64,000 bases of DNA. Origin: Triticum aestivum (Eukaryota > Streptophyta > Magnoliopsida > Poales > Poaceae). How positions within the stretch are numbered: the first letter of the stretch is position 1; each line of letters starts with the position of its first letter. Below, one piece after another: positions 11,840-21,741 of the stretch. Under the pieces are notes generated by a model, which searched no databases, had not been told where the DNA came from, and saw only the letters and a list, made by a program, of their open reading frames with translations. Both the position numbers and the translations under genes were made by a program. The stretch lies in assembly GCF_018294505.1 (NCBI RefSeq), contig NC_057807.1:271665369-271729368 (forward strand). Direction: 5' to 3'.

Positions 11840-13027
11840 AGCATCCACAAGCTTAATTCCTGCTCATCCTCGAGTAGGTAAATGATAAAAACAGAATTGA
11901 TGTGGAATGCTACCTAACATATTTATCCATTTAAGTTTCTTTATTGTGGCATGAATGTTCAGATCCATCAGATTCAAAACAAAAGTTTAATATTGGCATA
12001 AAAACAATAATACTTCAAGCATATTAACAAGGCAACTATGTCTTCTCAAAATAACATGGCCAAAGAAAGCTTAGCCCTACAAAATCATATAGTCTGGCTA
12101 TGCTCCATCTTCATCACACAAAATATTCAAATCATGCACAACCCCGATGACAAGCCAAGCAATCGTTTTATACTTTCGATGTTCTCAAACTTTTTCAACT
12201 TTCACGCAATACATGAGCGTGAGCCATGGACATAACACTATAGGTGGAATAGAATATGGTGGGTGTGGAGAAGACAAAAAGAAGGAGATAGTCTCACATC
12301 AACTAGGCGTATCAACGGTCTATGGAGATGCCCATCAATAGATATCAATGTGAGTGAGTAGGGATTGCCATGCAATGGATGCACTAGAGCTATAAGTTTA
12401 CGAAAGCTCAAAAAAGAAAACTAAGTGGGTGTGCATCCAACTTGCTTGCTCATGAAGACTTAGGGCAATTTGAGGAAGCCCATCATTGGAATATACAATC
12501 CAAGTTCTATAATGAAAAATTCCCACTAGCATATGAAAGTGACAACATAGGAGACTCTCTAACATGAAGATCATGGTGCTACTTTGAAGCACAAGTGTGG
12601 AAAAAGGATAGTAACATTGCCCCTTCTCTCTTTTTCTCTCATTTTTTGGCTTCTTTGGCCTCCTCTTTTTTCCCTTACATGGGACAATGCTCTAGTAATG
12701 AAGATCATCACACTTTTATTTACTTACGACTCAGAAGATTACAACTTGATACTTAGAACAAAATATGACTCTATATGAATGCCTCCAGCGGTGTACCGGG
12801 ATGTGCAATGACTTAAGAGCGACATGTATAAAAAAATGATGGAAGGTGTCTTTGCCACAAATACGATGTCAACTACATGATCATGCAAAGCAATATGACA
12901 ATGAGGAAGCGTGTCATAATAAACGGAACGGTGGAAAGTTGCATGGCAATATATCTCGGAATGGCTATGGAAATGCCATAATAGGTAGGTATGGTGGTTG
13001 TTTTTAGGAAGGTATATGGTGGGTTTA
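11840..13027 (-). other. 3' interior of Fatima-like element (non-coding)
   Basis: Begins, on the minus strand upstream of the LTR, with the 'ctactcgaggatgagcagg' / 'aattaagcttg' motif that precedes the LTR in this group. The remainder is AT-rich without homology to gag-pol; short frames (12038-12235, 12739-13050) are not supported. It ends at the Tat1 insertion. Confidence 0.7.
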
Positions 13028-13924
13028 TGTCGGATTCTGGGTTCCGGCAAACCCTTGAGGTTCGAACACTGGGGTGCACACGAAGATCTCTCTCTCCCTA
13101 GCTCACTCTCGCAACAATTTCAAGGCCTAGCTCGCCGAACCCAAGGAACAAGAGACACAAGAGTTTATACTGGTTTGGGCCACCGTTGTGGTGTAATACC
13201 CTACTCCAGTGTGGTGTGGTGGATTGCCTTGTTGGCTGGGGATGAACAAGTACAAGGGATGAATAGCCTCCTGAGGAGAGGTGTTCTTGAGCTCGGTGAG
13301 CTTGTGTGTGTGAGGGTGATCTGAATGATCCGTCCCCAGATGATTTGTCTCCTATGGCGGTGTCTAGTCCTATTTATAGAGGCCTTGGTCCTCAACCCAA
13401 ATGTAGGCGGGAAGGGATCCCACAACGGCCAATTTTGAAGGGAGACAACCAGTACAAGTTATCCTGACTAAAGGTAGTCTTCGCCTGCCAAAGGCTCTGA
13501 TGGTGATGTAGTTGTGGGCTCCGCGATGACCTCCGTCCTGCCGTCCTACTGGTCTTGGTCTTGTTGCACCGATATGGAAACCTTTGCCTGATGCCTCGGG
13601 ACTCCTCGCCTACGCTTGCCTCTTTAGCACCAAAGAGGAAACTGGTACTCTGCACCCGCTAGCGCCGCCTAGCTTCGGTCGTCATGGCTCACGTCATGTG
13701 AACCTTGCAAGGTGTCCCTTGCCTTGATATCTCCGCTCCTCACGAGCCAGCCTAGCGAGGCTGCCCCTGAGGAGGTCTTGTGTCGTCCGCCTTGCGAGGC
13801 TTGGCCCCTCGCGAGGGTTTTGAGTGGTTGTCGATGAAGATGGGTTGTACCAGGCCGCTGAGAGAGCCACGCCGTGGGCCGCAGGCAGGCAAGTCTAGGG
13901 ACCCCCGTTCCCAGAACGCCGACA
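13028..13924 (-). repeat. 3' LTR of Tat1
   Basis: Minus-strand ends are TGTCGGCGTTC and GAATCCGACA. A TATA box ctataaata lies on the minus strand at 13371-13379. Pairs with 20564-21463. Confidence 0.92.
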
Positions 13925-13939
13925 GTAGCCCCCGGGCCC
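13925..13939 (-). other. Polypurine tract of Tat1
   Basis: Minus strand GGGCCCGGGGGCTAC directly before the 3' LTR. Tat2 has the same ...GGGGCTAC ending, consistent with one lineage. Confidence 0.75.
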
Positions 13940-14023
13940 AAGGTGCACTTGTACTTGGCTTGGAGGCGAAGCCAAAGGGCAAGTGCGGAGCGCCGCAGGC
14001 CCTAACTGCCTGTGGCCTTGATT

Positions 14024-14172
14024 GACACGTGGAGATTGACAGGACGTGGGCGCCTCCGCTTCCCCATGCTGCCTCGGCAACTGCCCGACTTGACGAGTCC
14101 CTGGTGCATGCAGAAAAACCATCATTACCTGCGATCGTGGAGGTCGACGGTTGGCCTCCTCCTGGCTATAAA
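14024..14172 (+). promoter_or_regulatory. Putative promoter of the antisense B3-like gene (G-box and TATA box)
   Basis: The core is gacacgtggagat with a CACGTG G-box at 14026-14031, then tataaa at 14167-14172 in the context ctataaatgagg. The TATA box lies 101 bp upstream of the ATG, and the intervening leader is pyrimidine-rich (ttcttcctccttg), as in many plant core promoters. This is antisense to the element's own transcription. Confidence 0.55.
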
Positions 14173-14267
14173 TGAGGAGAGGGACGAAGCCCCCGTTGCC
14201 CATATCTTCCTCCATTTCGCCTACGTTGTCTTCTTCCTCCTTGCTTCGTCGCCTTGTAGCGACACCC

Positions 14268-15110
14268 ATGGCGCCGACGAAGAGGTTCTCGGCCGCAGAG
14301 AAGGGAAAGGCTTGCCAGGAGGGGCCCGGCTCGCCTTCGCCTAAGAGGGGGCGTGGTCGCCCCCGCAAGCATGCCGCAACCCCCGTTGTGGTCCCTCATG
14401 GGCGCGGATGAATGTCGTCGGGGTTCGGTGCCGTTCCTGGCGGCCGCGGCGGCGCCTCCTCGCGCGGCGGGAGCCGCTCGAGATGTGGCAGTCCCGCCAA
14501 TGAAGGGCAGTGAGCCATGGTCGCCCGGCCTGCCCGGTCGCGCTTCCACTCGGCGGAGGTGCTGCCGGAGTTCGTCGTGTGGTCAGAGAACCCGCCTGGC
14601 ACCTGGCTTCAGCTTCCGTGCTCCTTTGCCGGTGAGCTGCCGGCCACGGGTCCTAGCAGCCTCTGGCTGTAGGCCGACGGCTGCTGCAGCAATGCCTCAT
14701 GGGTTGTGTTGGAGGTCTCCGCCGCAGGCAATGTAGCCCTGGCCCGCGGCTGACAGACGTTTGCCCGCGCGAGCGGTCTAACCAGGCGGTGCACCCTCCA
14801 CTTCAAGTACGATAGTGCCGCAACCCTCTTTGTGAGGGTGTTCAGGGAAGATGATCGCCGCTCTGGGTGCTGCCCCGAGGACAGCGACGGTGACGAAGTG
14901 CTCGGCCTCGGCGACGGCCGTGACGAGGAGGAGGGCGAACTCGTCCTCAGTGATGGCCATGGCTCGTCCGACAGCGACAGCTCTTCCTCCGGCGAAAGCT
15001 CCAGCAGCATCGGCTATGACCAACCGCCGCGCCGTCGGGCTCGCTTTGAGGACGGTGGCAGGTCGTCCCGTCACCACACCCCAATGAAGCGCGAGGAGGG
15101 CTCCGGCTGA
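14268..15110 (+). pseudogene. Antisense B3-domain-like protein gene inside Tat1 (four nonsense codons)
   Basis: One frame of 281 codons runs from ATG (MAPTKRFSAAEKGKA) to TGA at 15108. The N-terminus is basic with an AT-hook-like KRGRGRPRK. The central part has the layout of a plant B3 DNA-binding domain: TWLQLPCSFAGEL, then CCSNASWVVLEV, then a QTFARASGLTRRCTLHF helix region, then ATLFVRVF. The C-terminus is acidic and Ser-rich. Stops at 14409, 14511, 14670 and 14751 interrupt the frame with no frameshift; the stop at 14751 sits where B3 proteins usually have Trp in a GW..F motif. All four can arise by single transitions. A B3 protein would bind DNA in the nucleus; this copy should not give full-length product. 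The B3 call is by motif layout only. Confidence 0.65.
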
Positions 15111-15972
15111 GTCCCGGGGGCACTGAGAGATGATCCTCGTGAGCAGCCGCGGGTGTAGGAGCGCTTTTGCCTGTCTTTCCCTTTCTTCCTGCATTTTAGA
15201 AACAAGTATGGGGCCCTGCGAGGGCGTGTAATGAACTGTAATGCTTATGTTGCTTTATGCTTATGTCTACTGTTTCTGGGCTGTGTTGTGTCATCTGTGA
15301 TTTATGTAGGCGTAAGGGGATAACTTAGCTTGGTACATCCGAGGTAGTTTCCACTTGGTGTGGGCGTGCGCCTCCTAGCCTCTGGTGAGGCTTCCCTGCT
15401 GCCGACTTGGGGGACAACGAGAAATTGAAAAAATTCGTTAGGAAATCCTTATCCCTTCTTGCACAGGGCCTTGAGCATGGGCTGACCATGGCCTAGCGCA
15501 CCGCATTGCGATACCCGTGGGGTATGAACTTAAAAGGGGATGTGCCAGCTAGGAGCTCGATCGAGGGCGCCTCACGGAGATTAGGGGAGCGCACACGCAC
15601 GCACCTGTCTAGCCCCCTCACGAGGCGTGCGAGGGAGAGCGTCGGGCAACTGCCGCCCTCCCTGGCATAAAGCAAAGAACTGAGGGGAGAAACAGAGAGA
15701 AGAGGAAATCCAACCAAGCCAACGAGAAACGCCAGAACTTCAAATTCCATTTAAAAGGGGTGCAAGCCAACTACAAAAAGCAAATGAACAGCCGCGTCCG
15801 GCATCTAGTCTAGTCTTCTCACCAGCGCGGAGCTAAGTGCTGCCACTAGGACATGGGAGGGAGCCCCCAAGGCCCGAGGGCGGCACTCCGGAGACTCCGG
15901 GGCATGTACAACCCACTCATTATTACGTGAGAGTGTCACGACCGGAGACCTTCATAGGCACTGGGCCTTGCT
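15111..15972 (+). other. 3' flank of the B3-like gene, with poly(A)-like signals
   Basis: No further gene is seen on either strand. On + an aatgaa (15230-15235) flanked by tgta motifs and followed by a T/G-rich stretch looks like a plant polyadenylation region for the antisense gene. The minus strand here is the spacer after integrase. Confidence 0.4.
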
Positions 15973-16984
15973 TCATGGGTAGAACTTCCAGAGGTGCTGG
16001 ATGTTCCAGGCGTTCTGGATGGGGATCCCATCCTGCGTCTCCAGGCACACGGCGCCAGGCCTGGAGACGTGGGCAATACTAAATGGGCCCTCCCACATGG
16101 GTGAAAGCTTATGCAGCCCTTCCCTGGAGAGCACCCGCCTAAGGACGAGATCACCCACCTCGAGCGGACGCTGCGGCAGTGATACCGTTGCAGCGCCTAC
16201 TGGTATCTTGCCGCCTAGAGTGAGGCTTGATGGTGGCGCTCCTCCCTCAGCACGAGGTCCATCCCCCCATGGCGTCCTGACATGCCTTGTCAAACGCCAG
16301 GACCCATGCAGAGTGATGCTTAACCTCGTGAGGGAGGATTGCTTCGGCCCCGTAGACGAGGAAGAATGGGGTCTCGCCTGTTGGCTTGGTGGCGGTGGTG
16401 CGGATGGACAACAACACGGACGGCAGCTCATCGTGCCAGCCCCTTCTGCATGCCTCGAGCTTCTTCTTGAAGGTCCTGGTCTTGAGGCCTCTCATGACCT
16501 CTGCATTGGCATGCTCGGCCTGGCCGTTGCTCCTGGGGTGTGCCACTGAGGCATAGCATATCAGCGTTCCAAGGTTAGCACAATATGTCTTGAAGAGATT
16601 GCTAGTGAACTGCGAGCTATTGTTGGTGATGATGTGGTTAGGGACCCCAAACCAGCTCACGAGGCCCTTGATGAGCTTAACTGCGGACCCGACTGGGATG
16701 GTGCGGACGGCCTCCACCTCTGCCCATTTGGTGAACTTGTCGATGGCAACGTGGAGGTAGCGGTAGCCCCCAGGCGCTCGAGGGAACAGACCTAGGATAT
16801 CCAGCCCCCAGACTATGAACGGCCACGAGCGCGGGATAGTCTGGAGGCCCTGGGTAGGCTGGTGGATTTGCTTGGCATGGAACTGGCAGGCCTCACAGGA
16901 CCTTACCAACTCGGCTTCGTCATTGAGTGAAGTGGGCCAGTAGAATCCGCTGTGAAACGCCTTGCCAATCAAGGTGTGCAACAA
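15973..16984 (-). pseudogene. int: Integrase of Tat1, altered catalytic Asp
   Basis: The minus-strand frame has the H2C2-type zinc region (SCEACQFHAKQIHQP) and the core WGLDILGLF with the first Asp. The second Asp position reads ITNNSSQF (Asn instead of Asp), and the Glu is in NGQAEHANAEV. The C-terminal part is in another frame (15973-16431), with GDLVLRRVLSREGLHKLSPMWEGPF and a WNIQHLWKFYP end typical of Tat pol. The frame change near 16250-16430 and the lost Asp make it non-functional. Confidence 0.87.
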
Positions 16985-17346
16985 CGAGTGATGCCCGCAA
17001 TCTCCGCCGTGTATGTCAGCTAGCAGCTCGCTCCCCTACTTCCTGGAGATGCATCGCAAGGAAACATCATTTGGCTGTTTCCTGTACAGCTCACCATCTT
17101 GGATGCAGTATGTCATAGCTTGCCGGGCCACGCGCTCCGCGTCCTCCTACTTCTCCGACAACGTTCCTTGCATCAATTATGCCCTGAACTCCTCGGTCTA
17201 GCACCCTTCCCGGGGCTCGAGTGCTAGGAGCAGGCGAGCTCCTGAGGTCGGGCCACAGGCAGGGGCTCCTGAGGTTGATGGCTGGGGAAGCTCCTCTTGA
17301 AGCGGTGCAGGCTCAGCGACCGGGGGGCCGCTGAGGGCTTGAAGAG
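16985..17346 (-). pseudogene. Decayed pol segment between RNase H and integrase
   Basis: Lies collinearly where Tat pol continues between the second RNase H and the integrase zinc finger, but multiple frame changes and stops leave no readable domain. Confidence 0.5.
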
Positions 17347-18567
17347 TCACTCTTCGAAGACACCAGGTTCTTGGGGATGATGCCTTGACGCCCTCTTGGC
17401 GATCTCATCGGCTTCCTTGTTTGTGCCGCGAGGCACATGCTGCAGTTCCAGGCCCAAGAATTGCTTCTCCATCTTGCACACCTCCGCGAGGTATGCCTCC
17501 ATGTGCTCGTCCCTTGACTCGTACACCTTGTTGGAGAAGTTGACGAGGAGCTGAGAGTCGCCCTTGATGGTGAGACGCTTCACTCCCAGGGCTGCCGCTG
17601 CCTTGAGGCCGGCGATCAGCCCCTCGTACTCCACGATGTTGTTGGAGACCTTCTCGCCCCACTGGAAGCAAAGCTGCATGGCATAGTATAGCTTGTCTTG
17701 GGTGGGCGAGATGAGTGCGGCTCCAGCCCCCGTGCCTTGGCGTGCGAAAGCGCCATCGAAGTACATGACCCAGCCGTCCGGTGCTTTGCTTCCTGGCAAG
17801 AGGGATCGTCTCTTGCCTGCTTCAGGTTCCTGAGCGTCGGTCCATTCGGCCACGAAGTCAGCAAGGGCGGCTCCCTTGATGACCCTAGTTGTGCTGAACT
17901 CTAGCTGAAACACCTGCAGTTTCATGTTCCACTCGGCGACTCTTCCCGCAGTGTTGGGGCTCCGGAGCATGCTCTCCAGTGGGTAGGCTGAGACTACCTT
18001 AATTGGGTGGCCTTGAAAGTAATGACGCAGCTTGCATGAGGGCACCAGGAGCGCGAGCAGAAGCTTCTGTGGCATGGGATATCGTGCCCTTGCATCCCGC
18101 AACACCATGTTGACAAAGTACACCGAGTGCTCAACGAGGGCTGGAGCATCAGCAGGACCTGAGGCCTCTGGAGGTTGGGGTGCCTCTTGAGGTAGGGGGA
18201 CCTCGAGAGCTCCGTCTTGCAGGGCCTGACCATTCGCTGGCGCCGTTGTAGCCCCTGTGGCATCGTCTTGGTGCCGCGTCATCCCGGCTGAAGGTGCGGC
18301 ATTATGCGGCGGACTCTTGGCCTGGCGCTCTTCTCGGACCGCCACCAACGCCGTGCTGGCCGAGTGGGGAGTGGCGGCTAGGTAGAGCACTAGGGGCTCG
18401 AGGGGACGAGGCGCTACCATCACCGGAGGGCTGGTCAGGTATCTCTTGAGGTCTTGAAACGCCAGGTCGGCCTCTGGGGTCCACTCGAACGGGCCCTTCT
18501 TCATTAGCTTGAAGAAAGGCAGGGCGCGCTCCCCTAGCTTGGAGATGAAGCGCCCCAGCGAGGTCAT
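17347..18567 (-). pseudogene. rh: RNase H and second archaeal-type RNase H of Tat1
   Basis: A 406-codon frame. It opens with the RT-RNase H connection (TSLGRFISKLGERALPFFKLM). The first RNase H is partly disrupted by an Ala/Pro-rich insert around residues 90-145. It is followed by ADFVAEWTDAQEP and a second RNase H: WVMYFDGAFARQGTGAG, NIVEYEGLIAGLKAA, KGDSQLLVNF and PRGTNKEADEIAKRAS, so the DEDD-type residues are visible. Tandem RNase H domains are the hallmark of the Tat lineage. The frame stops after VFEE. Confidence 0.87.
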
Positions 18568-18582
18568 GCAGCCCGCAAGCTT

Positions 18583-19273
18583 CTACATTTCCATGAAAGT
18601 TTGTGGTGGGCTGATGTCTTCTATCGCCTTGACCTTCTCTGGGTTAGCCTCGATACCCCTGTGGGACACGAGGAAGCCCAGTAGCTTGCTGGAGGGAACA
18701 CCAAACACACACTTCTCTGGGTTGAGCCACAGGTCCACCTGGCACAGACTGGCGAAGGTCTCCTCCAGGTCCTCAATCAGGGTCCTTGCCTCCCGAGATT
18801 TTACCACGATGTCGTCGACTTAGGCCTTCGTGTTCCTCCCGAGCTACTAGCCCAGGGCGATGTGCATCAGCCGCTAGAAGGTCGCCCCAGTGTTGCGCAG
18901 TCCGAACGGCATGCAGGTGTAGCAGTATCTTCTCGACGTCCTCCGCCGCCATCTTGATCTGGTGGTAACCCGAGAAAGCGTCCAGGAAGCACAGCAGGTC
19001 GCACTTGGCAGTGGAGTCGATGATCTGGTCGATGCGTGGAAGCGGGAATGGGTCTTGAGGGCAGGCTTTGTTGAGGTTGGTGAAGTCGACGCACATGCGT
19101 TCCTTTCCGCCTTTCATGGGCACGATGACGGGGTTCGCCAGCCACTCAGGGTACCGGGCCTCGCGGATGACACTCGCCGCTTGCAGCTTGCGGGTCTCCT
19201 GGACGATGAAGGACTGCTTCTCCATAGATTGTCGCCGCACCTTCTGCTTCACGGGGCGCATGTTGGGGCACAC
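18583..19273 (-). pseudogene. rt: Reverse transcriptase of Tat1
   Basis: The minus-strand frame 18773-19273 has VRRQSMEKQSFIVQET, the finger/palm motif CVDFTNLNKACPQDPFPLP, and CFLDAFSGYHQIKMA. It then loses the expected sequence (HAVRTAQHWGDLLA is a shifted frame). The YxDD region reads as a shifted or mutated stretch near 18800-18830. The thumb appears in 18583-18807 (LNPEKCVFGVPSSKLLGFLVSHRGI). The enzyme is broken. Confidence 0.82.
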
Positions 19274-19462
19274 CCTTAAGTAATGCTTGATTACCCCCCT
19301 TGGGACCCCTACCAGCTATTTGGGTTCCCAGGCGAATACCTCCTTGTTTGCGCACAGGAACTTCAGCAATGCCTCCTCTTGGTCCGGCTCGAGGTTGGCG
19401 CCTATGGTGAAGGTGGCTCCCGAGGCTCCGCCCTCCTCGACCGGCACTTGCTTCGTTTTGGC

Positions 19463-19971
19463 TCAATCTTGAGTGAGCAGCTGCTTCATTTTCGCTGGCG
19501 CGCCCCCCTTAGCCCATGGGGCGACTTCATTAGCCGGGCGCGCTATCGCGGTGGCCCGGAAGGCGAGCTTGAGAGCTGCCAAAGCCTCCTTGGTGTTTTC
19601 CGCCACCGTGAGGACGCCGCTGCCCCCCGACATCTTCATGAGGTTGTAGGCCGGATGGGTCGCTGCCATGAACTGAGCCAGGACTGGGTACCCAAGGATG
19701 GCATTGTATGGGAGACCAACACGGGGATGTCAAAGTTGTTCAGCTCGGTGCGGTAGTTGTCCTGGGTACCGAAGGTGACCGGGAGGCGTATTTGCCCTAG
19801 GGGCCTAGTGGATCCGCTACCGACTCCGGAGAAAGGCTTGGTAGGGTGGAGCCGATCGTGCGACATGTGAAGCAAGCCAAAAGCTTCCACAGAGAGCATG
19901 TTGAGGCCAGCTCCACCGTCAATGAGGGTCTTGGTCATGGCTACGTTGCAGATGGTGGGTGTGCAGAGCAT
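19463..19971 (-). pseudogene. pr: Aspartic protease region of Tat1
   Basis: The minus-strand frame has MTKTLIDGGAGLNMLSVEAF, the DGGAG form of the active site seen in Tat elements, followed by SGVGSGSTRPLGQIRLPVTF and TQDNYRTEL. A frameshift near 19640-19670 moves homology into 19463-19669 (MAATHPAYNLMKM). The linker to RT follows. Confidence 0.78.
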
Positions 19972-20063
19972 GGGAGCACGCCCGAGCCGGCAGTGGTTGC
20001 GGGGTGGTCCCCTGAGTCAAAGGTGAGGTCGGCCTTGGGCGCCGCCCATCCTGGAGGGGCTCC

Positions 20064-20520
20064 CTACTGCACAGAGGCGGCGCCGATCTGGCGGAAAAAC
20101 TGCTTGGCATGGTGGTCCGAGGGTGGCGCTTGTGAGCCGCCGAGGAGGGCTGCGACGGTGACTGACGCTGGTGCCGCGAAGCGTGTGACGAAAAGTCCAC
20201 GTAGCTCCTCCCAAATAGCCACAGAGGATCCTGGCAGGTGGAGTAGCCAGGCGCGTGGCACACCAGCAAGGGCCATGGGGAACCAGCTGGCCATGACCTT
20301 GTCGTCGCCCTCAGCCTCCAGAACGGCCTCCTCGTACGCCAGCACAAAGATGAACGGATCTGCCGCACCATCGTAGCGGGGTGGCATCTCCGGCTTGGAC
20401 TTGTGCGGCCACTGCATCCGCCGCAATGCGGGAGGTGAGTACCCTGAGCCCCATGGCGCCGTTGGGGGCGTCCGTCGGAGCGGCTCCAGCCATGGAGATC
20501 GAACGGAGAGGCGAAGCTGA
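20064..20520 (-). pseudogene. gag: gag remnant of Tat1, C-terminal half deleted
   Basis: The minus-strand frame 20064-20426 has the capsid signature RYDGAADPFIFVLAYEEAV, WFPMALAGVPRAWLLHLP and WEELRGLFVTRFAAP. It then jumps directly to HHAKQFFRQIGAASVQ, which belongs near the gag/protease junction. The usual several hundred residues between, including any zinc knuckle, are absent, so an internal deletion is inferred. The frame lies a short distance downstream of the primer site. Confidence 0.75.
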
Positions 20521-20543
20521 TGGAGGAGCGAAGCTTCGGCGCA

Positions 20544-20561
20544 CCCCTACCTGGCGCACCA
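20544..20561 (-). other. Primer binding site of Tat1
   Basis: The minus strand reads TGGTGCGCCAGGTAGGGG immediately after the 5' LTR. It begins with the TGG expected for pairing with a tRNA CCA end. I do not assign the tRNA. Confidence 0.65.
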
Positions 20562-20563
20562 AA

Positions 20564-21463
20564 TGTCGGATTCTGGGTTCTGGCAAACCCTTGAGGTTCG
20601 AACACTGGGGTGCGCACAAAGATCTGTCTCTCTCCCTAGCTCACTCTTGCAACGATTTCAAGGCCTAGCTCACCGAACCCAAGGAACAAGAGACATAGGA
20701 GTTTATATTGGTTCGGGCCACCGTTGTGGTGTAATACCCTACTCCAGTGTGGTGTGGTGGATTGCCTTGTTGGTTGGGGATGAACAAGTACAAGGGATGA
20801 ACAACCTCCTGAGGAGAGGTCTTCTTGAGCTCGATGAGCTTGTGTGTGTGAGGGTGATCTAAATGATCCATCCCCAGATGAGTTGCCTCCTATGGTGGTG
20901 GCTAGTCCTATTTATAGAGGCCCTAGTCCTCTCCCCAAATGTAGGCGGGAAGGGATCCCACAACGGCCAATTTTGAAGGGAGACAACCAGTACAAGTTAT
21001 CCTGACTAAAGGTGGTCTTCGCCTGCCAAAGGCTCCGGTGGTGATGTAGCTGTGGGCTCCGCGATGACCTCTGTCCTGCCGTCCTGCTGGTCTTGGTCTT
21101 GTTGCACCGATATGGAAACCTTTGCCTGATGCCTCGGGACTCCTCGCCTGTGCCTGCCTCTTTAGCACCAAAGAGGAAACTGGTACTCTGCGCCCGCTGG
21201 CGCCTGCCTGGCTTCGGTCGTCATGGCTCACATCACGCGAACCTCGCGAGGTGTCCCTTGCCTTGATATCTCTACTCCTCGCGAGCCAGCCTAGCGAGGC
21301 TGCCCCTGAGGAGGTCTTGTGTCGTCCGCCTTGTGAGGCTTGGGCCCTCATGAGGGTCTTGAGTGGTTGTCGATGAAGATGGGATGTACCAGGCCGCTGA
21401 GAGTGCCATGCCGTGGGCCGCAGGCAGGCAAGTCTGGGGACCCCTGTTCCCAGAACACCGACA
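20564..21463 (-). repeat. 5' LTR of Tat1
   Basis: 900 bp, pairs with 13028-13924. TATA box ctataaata on the minus strand at 20909-20917. Followed on the right by the target-site copy gtgta. Confidence 0.92.
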
Positions 21464-21741
21464 GTGTATGGTACTAGCAAAAGTTGCACGGTACTAGAGA
21501 GGCTAGCAATGGTGGAAGGGTGATAGTGTGTATAATCCATGGACTCAACATTAGTCATAAAGAACTCACATACTTACTGTGAAAATCTATTAGTCATCGA
21601 AACAAAGTAATACACGCATTCTCCTAGGGGGATAGATTGGTAGGAAAAGACCATCGCTCGTCCCCGACCGCCACTCATAAGGAAGACAATCAAAAAATAT
21701 CTCATGCTCCAACTTCGTTGCATAACGGTTCACCATACGTG
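21464..21741 (-). other. Fatima-like interior, continuation beyond Tat1
   Basis: Continues the Fatima-like 3' interior after the Tat1 insertion. No coding signal. It ends at the start of the Angela 3' LTR; the last five bases, acgtg, would be the Angela target site. Confidence 0.6.

Larger units (their letters stand above)
13028..21463 (-). mobile_element. Tat-lineage Ty3/gypsy element 'Tat1' with an antisense B3-like gene
   Basis: Two LTRs (897 and 900 bp), minus-strand protease, RT, RNase H, a second archaeal-type RNase H, and integrase, with a G-rich tract next to the 3' LTR. The second RNase H marks the Tat lineage. Flanks are gttta (left) and gtgta (right): a 5-bp target duplication with one substitution in the left copy, since removing the element gives a continuous Fatima-like sequence. 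The LTRs differ by about 6% by eye. gag is largely deleted. The pol-to-3'-LTR interval carries an antisense reading frame. Confidence 0.9.
10270..21741 (-). mobile_element. Fatima-like gypsy element, 3' part only, interrupted by Tat1
   Basis: On the minus strand there is a 3' LTR (10270-11839) and 3' interior (11840-13027 and 21464-21741). The interior is split by the Tat1 element, and the next insertion (Angela) begins at 21742, so the coding part and 5' LTR are outside or lost. The interior pieces join cleanly across Tat1 (ggtgg + gtgta + tggtac). The probable target duplication left of the LTR is cctct at 10265-10269. The family name is from memory. Confidence 0.75.

Noticed and set aside
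13669..15194. Overlapping minus-strand frames opposite the B3-like gene (13895-14368, 14166-14549, 14609-15010, 14778-15194)
   Set aside because: GC-rich shadows of the + strand frame, with no domain and no consistent start.
19846..20376. 176-codon + strand frame opposite Tat1 protease/gag
   Set aside because: Antisense shadow of recognised minus-strand domains.
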